Shown here: positions 40,487-50,084 of the stretch, piece by piece
Layout: the number at the start of each line of letters is the position of its first letter
Numbering within the stretch: the first letter of the stretch is position 1
NCBI RefSeq assembly: GCF_000006405.1
Contig: NW_003205853.1
Coordinates: 209,962-273,961, forward strand
Reading direction: 5' to 3'
Source: Perkinsus marinus ATCC 50983
Taxonomy: Eukaryota > Perkinsozoa > Perkinsida > Perkinsidae
Length of the DNA: 64,000 nucleotides
Program-made: the position numbers and the translations under genes
Notes under the pieces: generated by a model
What the model was told of the DNA's origin: nothing
The model's database searches: none
Seen by the model: the letters and a program-made list of their open reading frames with translations, nothing else

Positions 40487-43119
40487 ATTTTTGTATACTT
40501 ATACCCAAACTCGTGTGATTTTTCATAAAATAGTGAGGAAACCTACGAGCTCAGTTGAGGAAACCAAACATATATTCCCATACTGTTCCTAGGGTGGAGT
40601 CTCGTATGTGAAATCGAATCGCAAGAGGCGTCGTAAAGCTAAGGAGATGTCTATAGAAGTTCTATAATAAAACTTTGAATGAGCACATACATATTTTACC
40701 ACCATCTGTAGTTGTATCCGACAACACTCTCTCCTGTTACTCTCTCCCAACAAGACGGTTCGGACTCATGATAATAGTAGAGGAACAGATCAGCGGAACA
40801 TGCATGGGGGACCCTAGGTGGTAGGGTACTATGTGAGTTGATCGTCGCCGTATGCGGAATCGCCGATTCCTCGGGGGAGGATAGAAATGATGTCTTAAAG
40901 CCTAGCTGACCATGTTGGTGGTCCATTTGGTATACCATTGACTGTGGGAGGTGGCAATCAACGTTCCTTGGGGGCAGTGGTTCCCCACAAAGACGCGGAC
41001 ATGAATATAGACATCAACAATTACTCTGCATATTATGCCTCCAATGGCCATGCTCGAATGTGAATAATCTTGATGTAGTCTGCACTCTGCTGACTGAGTG
41101 AGGTAAGGGATCGTCGTATAGTGAAGGTAAGTTGTTGGGGAGGTGGAAGAGGCAGTAGTAGCAGATGTATTAATGTTACCAACAGTATTATCAGCAGTGC
41201 TACCAGCACATGCAACAGCAGCTCCACCTGCAGGGGCTCCTCCAAGTTGGAGGCTCCAACACCACCAGGACAGAGAAGTCAACAGTAGTAATTACCATTG
41301 TGGTAGTAGTAGTAGTCGTAGTAGTAGTAGTAGTGAATCACTACTAGTGATATGATATTGCCTCATGGGAAGGTCTACCGGCAGTACAGTTTTCCTGTTT
41401 TCTCTCCTGGAAGTGGTTGCGTTGGAGTTTGTTCATACTGTTTCGTAGCATAACGAGAATGGAAACGAGCAACGTGTTGAAGCCGAGATCATACAGCGTC
41501 CCGGGGATGCCTTGGCTTACTTCTACTATCAACATTGCAGTAGGTAGACTGTAGACGGGTTCACACCATTGGCAAAATCTTCAGAGTCCCATTCTGGATG
41601 TACCCTCCCGTTCTGGCAGTAGTGGTATTCCAAGTAGTAGGTGTTCTCGAGACCTCCCATAGTGCTGGTTCTAGGTGTGAACGAGAGTACTTCATCGGTA
41701 TCTCCTGCCAATGCTCACGCTTCCACTGGGTACTCTAATTCTTGTGGTCCCGGCACGCCCACGTTGCTCAGACGTGCTGCTGTACCGCAGTCCCTCGTCA
41801 GTGACCTCGAAGACACCCAACGCATATGTGAACACCAGCTTGCAGTAAAGCGCGAGCTCCATCTGAAGGACCATAAAGTTGCTATCAACGTGCCGGTGCT
41901 GCCCGTCATTAGTCGAAGTATTCACAGCCCTGCACGGTGGGCCTCTGACTTTGCAGGTCATACCACACCTCGGCTACTTCGTGATAGACTAACTCTGCTC
42001 AGATCCACAGAGCCCGATGGGACCCACTCTAGACCACTTGAGGCTGTTGGAGTATGTTAAGTCCTCGAGGACGGCAATGGGGACCTCTCAGGAGTAGACG
42101 CCTTTCTTCGTAACACATTCACGATTCATATAGTTATGACTTATCTCAATTTCATTTACTATCCTTTGGGAAATATTCATGAACCCAAGCAGAGTTGTGT
42201 ACAGTTTAGTATCAACCTCCTGGGAAGGGCCCTTTAACATGGCTATGTTGATAACCGCGGACAAGCATTCAGTGAAGTTTCACAGTACTAAAGCGAACCG
42301 AACAACAGTGAGGTACTGCCACCCACTGGATTGGGTCTCGATACGGACTCAAAGCCCTTATGAGAACTCTACAAGTGGTTGACGAGGTAGCAGTACGGCG
42401 ATTGATATCAGTGCTGAGGACTCGAGGGGTAATGACAGCAGCCGAAACATGTACAGTGTCGAGTCGAAATGCATAACGGCGTTGTGCAAGTCCGTATTCA
42501 GCGTTGTGACAACGCTGCATTATGCAGCCTGCATATGGGAGCCTCTTTAATTGGATTTACCCTTCTATCCTTGTGGTCTGCTGTTGCTGTAACATGATGC
42601 GAACCTTGAGGTGGCGGACAGCATCAGTTGGTCTCATTTAATGACGGGTGTGTGGTCAGACTTTGATGACCTTATGTGTCGTTGGCAACTCCAAGGTGGT
42701 CAGTTTTCTATCCAGTAAACGAGCCGATGATAAGACTAGCAGTAGTTAGAAGAAGATGTCGTTGGCTGTCAACGAGGAAGCTGAAGGAGACCCCCAAGCG
42801 GTCGTTGAAGCTCTGCGCAAGGCTGAGTGATGATGCTACTTGTATCTCCACCATTCTGAATCAATTCAGTGCTGTCATGTTCATTTATCTTATGTGGAGT
42901 AGTCCAGTCGGAAGGTGAACAAACGCTAGGGGAAGGGGCTAGCTTCCTACGGAGATAATGGCCGACAGAATGCAGGAGTATCCGAGAACATGCACCAACA
43001 CACGCATTTAGCATTCTGTCAATAACTCGAAGTTCGTGCGAGCGACAGCAGTTTCAACGAGACTGAAGCCTCTCAATTGGTAGTAGCAAGATGAGCGAGT
43101 CTTACATGATATACGCCAT
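40487..43119. other. Stretch with low-complexity and weak open frames
   Basis: 40487-40560 is the right half of the dispersed repeat cut by element 1. 41301-41340 is a (GTA)n microsatellite, and 41140-41230 is a CAG/GTA-biased tract whose Ala/Ser/Thr-rich frames are not convincing. A plus-strand open frame at 41641-42060 (139 codons, no ATG start; ends RSTEPDGTHSRPLEAVGVC) may be an exon of an unknown gene. Nothing else is supportable. Confidence 0.4.
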
Positions 43120-43348
43120 CTAGGAGATGATGATGAAGCCCCCATAACTTGCAGTAAAGGCCACGATGAAGTATAGTATGAACTTCACATATTCAAGTAT
43201 AGGTAATCCGAATGATTTGTCGACCCATCTCTCGGAAGGTAGTAGCCTGCCCTCTCGGCAAAGTATGAGTATGTTGAAAGCAATCACAAATGATAGGCAG
43301 AGTCCGCGAAGAAAGTCAATGAACGGATACCGAGACTTCGAAGTAGTC
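43120..43348 (-). pseudogene. Copy E: decayed fragment of the DUF1624-like membrane protein
   Basis: After an acceptor at 43349-43350 the frame reads SRYPFIDFLRGLCLSFVIAF and then GLPILEYVKFILYFIVAFTA, ending TAG at 43120-43122. This aligns with copy C (PLLDFLRGLCLAFIVSFHF and GLPIKNYILFIVYFVISIT). Only this core exon is clear. Upstream sequence has no matching N-terminal exon, and a downstream patch near 42960 is too degraded to call. It is about 7 kb from copy A, separated by element 3. Confidence 0.72.
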
Positions 43349-44895
43349 CTTCGAAGGTTAGAATAAGGAATAAGGACATAAGGAGATTTACCTTGAGAAA
43401 ATCGCCGGTAAGCACGTTAGGAGAGCTTATTAGGATAAGGCTGTTTCGGAAGCCACACTTCCTAAGCTTACGGCGCGTCTTTAAAGTACTTCCGAACTTC
43501 GCAGCCCGAAGGTACTTCATAGAGCATCCATACGCGAAAAGGGAGCATCGCAGTCGACGGTCTGTGCGCTGTACTGTTTGCTCATGAAAAGCATAGCTTC
43601 TCCGTGGCTGAAACCGCACCAGAGAGTTGTCTTTCGACGAAGGCTGGTTGGTTCGGGACGGCGATTGGCACAATTGCTGCGGACACGAGGGAGCGCCTGA
43701 GTCCTTCAAGCTGCCAAGCTAGTCACACAAGCCAGACTGCCTTGACAACCTGGAGAAGTGTATGTTAAGCGTATTATATTTTTTAACCGAGGTCTCCGAT
43801 GTAGGTCGTAGGAGCACTCCAGGTAGCAAGCCTCGGTGGATTCGCCAGAAGCTTTACGACCTGAGTGTCCTTAGTGTACCTTGCGTGTCATCCTCCGCAG
43901 TTCCTAAATGGCACTCTAGAGTCGACACGCGCCCTGTCACAACTCGGAGGCTGCAGGTTTCAGCTCATGCGTGCTTCTTCAATCGATAGAACGTATGCGT
44001 GCTGTGGTGCCATTTGCGGATCCTGATGCAAGAGGCAGATTCTGAGTAAAATCAGCTCATAACTCCGATGCATGAGAGGGATGAACCCAGTTACTGAGCG
44101 AGATGCATCACTTTGAGTACAGGTTAAGATTCGTGAGCTCTGAGCAAGGAAGCGATGAAAAATCAGGGGCCTATTTCACAAGCGTCCTTAGATTAGGACG
44201 TCTTTACGTATAGGATTTTAACCTTAGGACGTCCTTACCTAACTAAGGCTATTTCACAAGATTTTCCTTACCTAACGTTAGGATCCTATACTTAAAGACG
44301 TCCTTACCTAACGTAAGGATGTGCTAACTGAGGATATTAGGACTCCTAACGGCAATTAAACACAACGTAAAACGTTATACAGCTACGAATCGAACCTGGA
44401 TCGGTCGAACAACAGCCGCAAACTCTACCACCCCACCATTTTATACTTGATATAAACTAAATAAGAATCCGACAAAGATAGTGCCACAAGGCACCATTCA
44501 GCAGATTTAACAGATAAAACCACTTTTATTATCAACTGATACGCGTAATGAATGATCCAGTAATGGACCATTATGGATCTTAACGTCTTCTGATATGGAG
44601 GGGTCTTGCAGTAAAAAAAGGCTTGACTCTACCGAAGATTAGCATTTGTAAAGAGTTTCATTCGAAGCTTATAAGCTTCAGATAAGTATCGAACTTGGTA
44701 AAGAGTTTTGTTAATAGTTGTAAGATTTTTTGTAGGGATCGCGCCCTACGCGCTCGCCCTTGTAATCGTTATCGTCTGATCACTTATATTCGCTCGCCAT
44801 CGATCGCGCTATGCACGTATGCGCACTGTGTGATCATGAACTTAGGATAAGTAGAGTCACAACTCCCTTTTGATCCTTCTCACTCGGCTGCCCTT

Positions 44896-45523
44896 CTACG
44901 AAGGTCTGCCCTTGTTGTGAAGTTCGACTATCGGTCGTGGTTTCTGGGAAAAGGGCTTGTCTGACTTCAATGGTATAGCATGCTCAACGGAATCGCATTT
45001 CCCAGGACGGGAAGAAAATAAATCAGAATACTCATTACATAATTTAGCAAATCTTTTTTTATTGGGATACACAGAAAAGGTCAATAGATGGAAGTATAAC
45101 ACGAGGGACCTCATCAGTGAGGTCGGGGACCGCGAATCTAAGGGCACCAGAGATATCATCGTCGACCATATCGTCTGTAGTGACTCCACTCGGGGGCCAT
45201 AACGTTCCAATATCGCCAGGCCGTGGAACCGGGGGTAGCCAAGAGTCGGGAATCGGCATTTTTGTCGGTAGCCCATCAGCAGCCAGTTCGTCGTTGGTCA
45301 AGGGCTCCTTGACAGATAACATGGCGATCAACCGAGGCCACGGCAAGGCGGAGGCGACAACTCTCTGAACCTTCTTGTGAACCTTCCTTTGGAGATCCCT
45401 TCGGCGTCTACGCTCGGCGTTTCGCTTCTTCCGACCGTTATGGCCGGACACACCAGCTCTGCCTCCCCCAAATGGGAGAAGGCCCGAATCTACACTCACT
45501 ACCCCCGAGTGACATCTCAACAT
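44896..45523 (-). pseudogene. Frameshifted Ty3/gypsy-type pol fragment within element 3
   Basis: The frame from 45523 gives a basic linker (NGRKKRNAERRRRRDL) and an acidic hinge (GALRFAVPDLTDEVPRVI), ending at a TAA at 45059. A second frame overlaps and reads FAKLCNEYSDLFSSRPG, then CDSVEHAIPLKSDKPFSQKP, the characteristic lead-in to a Ty3-type reverse transcriptase, ending TAG at 44896. The frames are offset, so a frameshift separates them, and the RT proper is missing. It occupies the place where a DIRS element would carry its tyrosine recombinase. Confidence 0.62.
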
Positions 45524-45575
45524 GAAACTCTATATTATCAACTCAACTCTCCATTTCAACAAGGAGAGCGAATCA

Positions 45576-47726
45576 TTAGGAGACCAACCAAAACGAATCA
45601 TCTCGTTTCTCACACATCGTCCGTGAGACCCCTATCAAGCAGGAGGGCACCGACTTACCCTCCGATAACCTTGAGAGACTATCTGCTATCTGGTTATCAT
45701 CACCCGGCAGATGAACAAACTCGATCTGGTACCATTTACCCGTAACCGCACAGTGTAAAGCCAGCTCCTGAGCGATACAGTTCAAGTTTGGGGACCTCGA
45801 CCGCAACCGCGAAGCTGCTGACAGTGCCGCAACAGAGTCAGACTGACATATAATCTTCGCACTGGCAGGAATCCGACTCGACCACATCCGAATAGCTACC
45901 AAAACGGATAGAAGTTCCCATACCGACTGCCACCGACAGTCACCTATGATAGCGTTGAACTTGCAGCAATCATAGTCAGTCGGAGAGTCGGAGAACCATG
46001 ATATAATCTCGTCTCCCTTTTTGAGGAAACCTCCCAAACCAGTTGGGCTTGCATCGACCACTAGCGACCACCTAACCCGTTGCCACTTATCAATGGGAAA
46101 GTATCGCAAATAATTATCCGTCGTATTGTCGCCCGTCGTCGCATCTTTGGCAGTCACCTTGCTCAGGAAGCACCAGATCCATCTCAACGAGGTCCCCAAC
46201 TTGCCAATAGTGATCCAGCATTGATGTGATGCATCCGCCTCGGCTAGCCTCGACCACAACGGAGCAACAAATGCTCGGAGATAAGGTACAATTTGTGCTG
46301 CAAACGATAACCGACCACATAAACTTCTCAGACTAGTTGTCGATATGCGAGCCTTCTCAACCAATAGGGGCTTAACCATCTCCGGAATTCTTTTGATCTT
46401 CTCGAGGGGCAACGTTACCAACATACCCGTCTCGCACCTCGATACTTGGAAGCCTATCCAACGGACAGGAAACGACACCTGTCTTTTGGGAAAACTTAAT
46501 TTAAAGCCAAGCGCTAACCACAACAAAATCGGCAAGCAGAGCCGTCTTCGAGCTACTTGTATGGTTGGACCCCTAGCAGACACCGCTGGATCGTCAACAA
46601 AGGTTTCAATCCGACCAATAGGAACAGCCGTGAATGAAACAAAAAGTAATTGAGCTAATCTACTCAATAATGCTGCCGTTCTTCCCCACAGTAAGGGAGA
46701 ACTACGCAAACCATAAAACAGACAGAAGAAAACTACGAAATAATCACCGACCTTCAACACATGATACCTCCTCTCATCCATCCGTAGAGGAATGGAGCGG
46801 AATGCATCTGCAAAGTCTATCACACCTACTTCAACAACCTCTCTATTTTCATGAGCGAACTTCGACAATTCCACTATATCATCAATCCAATCGAAAACTC
46901 TAGGGAGCTCTATATGCTCCTTTACGAAGCAATAATCATTCAAATTGTTAACCTTACAATCAGAAACCAATCTCAGCTTCCCATTTGATTTGGGAATGGC
47001 TGCTAAAGGAGTGAGCACAATGCTATCACTGTGTACCAACGTCTTCACCTCATCAAACGATGTACACATCTTGCAAAAACCACATTCTTCTTCGGTCTCC
47101 AGTACCTTCATGACTTCGTCAAAGTGCTCGTAAGTAGATGGATAATTGCTGAAGTTTAAACAATCATCCTCCCCATAAATGAATTCCAACTTCTGCAGCT
47201 GCTCGGAGTCCTCATGACAGGATTCGACCTTCCTATCCAACGGAAAAATATTACAGTACCCAATTTCACCAGCCAGACCAACCGGGGCACCCTCAATGAA
47301 CCATCTCGGCACCTCAGTATCCCAATCACCACACATAGACACCAACCTCTGAAGAAGAAGACCCTTGACGGTAGAGTGTTGGTGTGACGGTCTTCCTGCT
47401 TCTGTAGGACTTTCGGTTACCCGAAGTAATATCGCCAATGCCTTGTCAATAGCGTCTGACACTAGCGGACACAATAAGGGGTCCTCCTCGTTGAGTAACG
47501 CATCGACCACACCTTCTGATGATAAAATAATCTCAGACTGTTCCCTAATATGCTTAAATAAGACTCTGCCATGAGGCAGCCAGATAGTAGATAAATAAGG
47601 CTTCCGCAAACCTCCTAGCAATGGACAAGTCGATGAGACCCTCAGCTGTTCATCCAGTATAGACACCTTTCCATGAATAGCCTCATTCGTCACCGAATCC
47701 ATCGCACATTCCACCACCGGTTCCTG
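45576..47726 (-). CDS. Element 3 reverse transcriptase-RNase H
   Basis: About 716 codons. RT blocks: LAAIPKSNGKLRLVSDCKVN, VGVIDFADAFRSIPLRMDE, FCLFYGLRSSPLLWGR and the catalytic IETFVDDPAV, then WIGFQVSRCE. RNase H: VVDASPTGLGGFL, ICQSDSVAALSAA and HLPGDDNQIADSLSR. No integrase or protease follows. The VDDP motif and DASPxGLGG RNase H are like those of DIRS-type and related elements. The frame has no ATG near its start; it is continuous with gag except for one UGA at 47727-47729, so expression by stop readthrough is likely. The product would copy the element RNA. Confidence 0.82.
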   Translation of the reverse strand, partial: QEPVVECAMDSVTNEAIHGKVSILDEQLRVSSTCPLLGGLRKPYLSTIWLPHGRVLFKHIREQSEIILSSEGVVDALLNEEDPLLCPLVSDAIDKALAILLRVTESPTEAGRPSHQHSTVKGLLLQRLVSMCGDWDTEVPRWFIEGAPVGLAGEIGYCNIFPLDRKVESCHEDSEQLQKLEFIYGEDDCLNFSNYPSTYEHFDEVMKVLETEEECGFCKMCTSFDEVKTLVHSDSIVLTPLAAIPKSNGKLRLVSDCKVNNLNDYCFVKEHIELPRVFDWIDDIVELSKFAHENREVVEVGVIDFADAFRSIPLRMDERRYHVLKVGDYFVVFFCLFYGLRSSPLLWGRTAALLSRLAQLLFVSFTAVPIGRIETFVDDPAVSARGPTIQVARRRLCLPILLWLALGFKLSFPKRQVSFPVRWIGFQVSRCETGMLVTLPLEKIKRIPEMVKPLLVEKARISTTSLRSLCGRLSFAAQIVPYLRAFVAPLWSRLAEADASHQCWITIGKLGTSLRWIWCFLSKVTAKDATTGDNTTDNYLRYFPIDKWQRVRWSLVVDASPTGLGGFLKKGDEIISWFSDSPTDYDCCKFNAIIGDCRWQSVWELLSVLVAIRMWSSRIPASAKIICQSDSVAALSAASRLRSRSPNLNCIAQELALHCAVTGKWYQIEFVHLPGDDNQIADSLSRLSEGKSVPSCLIGVSRTMCEKRDDSFWLVS

Positions 47727-49040
47727 TCAGTCTGATCTCAACTTCTTCACCAGAGGCTGGCCTTGTGCACCACGATCAGACCCTGTAGCTCCTTCCCGGA
47801 GTTTCTGATCCTTCGACGTCACCAACGTAACCTTACTAGCCGCCGGCATCTTCCTGCAATCCCTATTGCCTCGCGGCAAAGGATGCACCTCTCGACATTT
47901 AATACAGATATGTCTGCGTCCATTCGGGCATGGTTCGCCCGAACAACGGCCACCTTGGTAGTCATAGCACACCTGCTCGCTTCTAGATGGCCTAGTTCGT
48001 TTCCCGGATGCTCTCGACGGCGTTGTAGTCGAAGTCTCCTTGCTAGCTCTCTGTAACTGGAATACCACCCTATCAACACGTTCCATCCAGAACGCAGAGT
48101 CCCCAACGCTAGCGGCATAAGCACCACCCCAGGTATTATTAGATTTCTTGTATCTCACCAGCCTCACCGATCGTAGGTGCACGTCAGCCGCATATACTTG
48201 GGGCCAATAGGTTGTACCATAAACCTTAAATAAACGACTGATCGCCTCCGCATACTTGAGCATATCCGCATGTTGTGCTACTCCCAACATAATGAGCCCC
48301 ATAGAATAGATACGAAAATTTGTAGCCCATTCCGAGTCTGTAGGAATACGACTCAATGTAGCTCGTCGAATTTTCCCATCTTCGTCCACCCTCAACGCAG
48401 CTTGCCGTATCGACCTTAGTCTTTCCCGCTGGTTTCCAGTAAACATATATAGATCCACAAACGGGATATTTCCCGCTTCGACCAAACTCTTCAACCCCGA
48501 CAGTTGCTCTCGACTTGGAATGGACTCATCGGATACCTCACCAAACTTGCCAAGTTTGGCCAAGTTTAACTTGGCTCTCAATGTCGTAAGATACTGCTCA
48601 TATGCTTGTTGTGTAATAAGGGAAAACGAACCATCCGCCAAACCATCAATATACTGACTAGACTTCACTCGACTCTCACCTTCTGAAGCCTTAGGACCAT
48701 CTTTAGTGCCACCACCTTTCTCGATCTCTGTTGTAACCAAACTACACGGGAGACCACATTCATTACGGCATAAGTCGAATAACACCGCAAGTCTTGACCT
48801 ATCTAATGCTGATTCAACTTCATTTAGCGCCTCCTGGATATCCCAAGGATGGCAGAAACCAAGATCAGCCACCGTTTCTATACCACCATTGTCCTTCGTC
48901 AATGTAGCCACCAACCCTTGCCATAACTCATCGTCCACTTTGGCCTTAATGCGTAACTCCTCCACCGGTACCGTAGCAGCGTCGATTCTCTGTGCTAAGG
49001 TTGACATTAAAAGAAATTGTAGATTCATCACCAGAATCAA
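47727..49040 (-). CDS. Element 3 Gag-like protein with CCCH-type finger
   Basis: 437 codons (likely ATG near 49028 or 48997) ending TGA at 47727-47729. The central region is helical (QAYEQYLTTLRAKLNLAKLG; AQHADMLKYAEAISRLFKVY). The C-terminus has a cysteine-rich block, QVCYDYQGGRCSGEPCPNGR and HICIKCREVHP, resembling the C-x7-C-x4-C-x3-H fingers in Gag-like ORFs of DIRS and related elements. It precedes pol in the same frame. The function is nucleic-acid packaging by analogy. Confidence 0.72.
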   Translation of the reverse strand: MILVMNLQFLLMSTLAQRIDAATVPVEELRIKAKVDDELWQGLVATLTKDNGGIETVADLGFCHPWDIQEALNEVESALDRSRLAVLFDLCRNECGLPCSLVTTEIEKGGGTKDGPKASEGESRVKSSQYIDGLADGSFSLITQQAYEQYLTTLRAKLNLAKLGKFGEVSDESIPSREQLSGLKSLVEAGNIPFVDLYMFTGNQRERLRSIRQAALRVDEDGKIRRATLSRIPTDSEWATNFRIYSMGLIMLGVAQHADMLKYAEAISRLFKVYGTTYWPQVYAADVHLRSVRLVRYKKSNNTWGGAYAASVGDSAFWMERVDRVVFQLQRASKETSTTTPSRASGKRTRPSRSEQVCYDYQGGRCSGEPCPNGRRHICIKCREVHPLPRGNRDCRKMPAASKVTLVTSKDQKLREGATGSDRGAQGQPLVKKLRSD

Positions 49041-49428
49041 TCAAAAAGACTACCACTAGAAACCTCATAGCTTAGCTCGCACAACAGTTCTTCAATAACA
49101 CAAACCATATTCAAAGTAGCGGCTGTGTTGGGAATTCGAATTGTACTTTCGTGCAATAAAGTGCACTACACGTAAAGTACCCCCCCGAGGTACTTTACCA
49201 TTAGGATGAAAATTTCCTTAAAAATATAGCTTGTGAAAGCTGAGCGTCCTAACAGCCTGTTTTCGAGGATAAAGGCATCCTAATATCCTAAATCCTAACG
49301 GTAAGGATCCTAATGTCCTAAAGTCCTAACCCAACCTAAGGAAAGGGCCCCTGTGAACGCCATTTATCCTTAAATTGCATCCTAATGGGTTAAAATCCTA
49401 ACATTAGGATGCTTGTGAAATAGGCCCC

Positions 49429-50084
49429 AGAACTCGGGGCAGAATCTGCCTCGGCGCCCCCTGCTTGCTCGAACCACCTCCTTTTTGTACTTTCCGGCTC
49501 AACACGAAATGCGACAAACCCATGATATGAGGGAACGCAACTAGAGGTATATGCTTCTGCCATCGAGAGTGATAGTCTCGGGTGAGGGATGACTTATGCT
49601 AGGGTATGGATTTTGCGAGTCTAACTAAGCCGTGTTGTCGGCGTTGGACTCTAAACTCACACACACACTAAAGTTTGTTCGAAGTTGAGATGCTGGATGG
49701 TGGAATCGTTAGCTAGTTCTAATTTCATCCTGTTGGCCCAAGTTCAATCACTTCCAGGTATTTTATTCTACTTGTACTTAATTTCTGAAGCTGTTAGGAT
49801 GTCCCTATCCCTACATCAGGACGTCTTTGAGTTTAGGATCTTAACGTAAGGCGGGGAAACCCTCGTGAGATAGCCTCACCTTATCTAAGGAGTCCTGGCG
49901 TTGGGATCATAAACTCAGAGACGTCCTAATATAAAGTATCCTATCAGATAGGCCCCCTACCTGGAACTAGCGAACACAACGAACAGTCGGAAGACCTTCA
50001 ACTTTTATCTACCTCAGTTAGAATCCCTAAAGGAATAATATTAGCTCATCTATGAACCACAGATCGTGATGCGATGGAGGGTTG
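49429..50084. other. Start of segmental duplication (A side) with repeat pieces
   Basis: 49437-49740 matches 54507-54690, except for an extra 150 bp segment in this copy (about 49545-49668) that is absent from the other and shares 49612-49668 with the AP-4 sigma intron (CCGTGTTGTCG, GCGTTGGACT, AACTCACACACA). 49793-49956 ends TAGGCCCC and contains AGGACGTCTTTGAGTTTAGG: a short relative of the element 3 termini. No gene. Confidence 0.6.

Larger units (their letters stand above)
44166..49428 (-). mobile_element. Element 3: DIRS-like retroelement with inverted terminal repeats
   Basis: The 5263 bp unit begins GGGGCCTATTTCACAAGC and ends with its reverse complement GCTTGTGAAATAGGCCCC. Subterminal regions on both sides carry repeated CCTAACGTTAGGA-type and AGACGTCCT motifs, and the terminal CTATTTCACAAG recurs internally at 44249-44260 (and, inverted, CTTGTGAA at 49230-49237). 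It encodes Gag (47727-49040) and an RT-RNase H protein (45576-47726) but no aspartic protease or DDE integrase. That set, with inverted termini and internal copies of the ends, matches DIRS-type tyrosine-recombinase retrotransposons, yet no recombinase gene is visible. No clear target duplication, as expected for DIRS. A tRNA-like string lies near 44380-44450. Confidence 0.72.

Noticed and set aside
41033-41355. Ala/Ser/Thr-rich proteins on both strands
   Set aside because: The frames are by-products of CAG/GTA low-complexity sequence and lack splice or family support.
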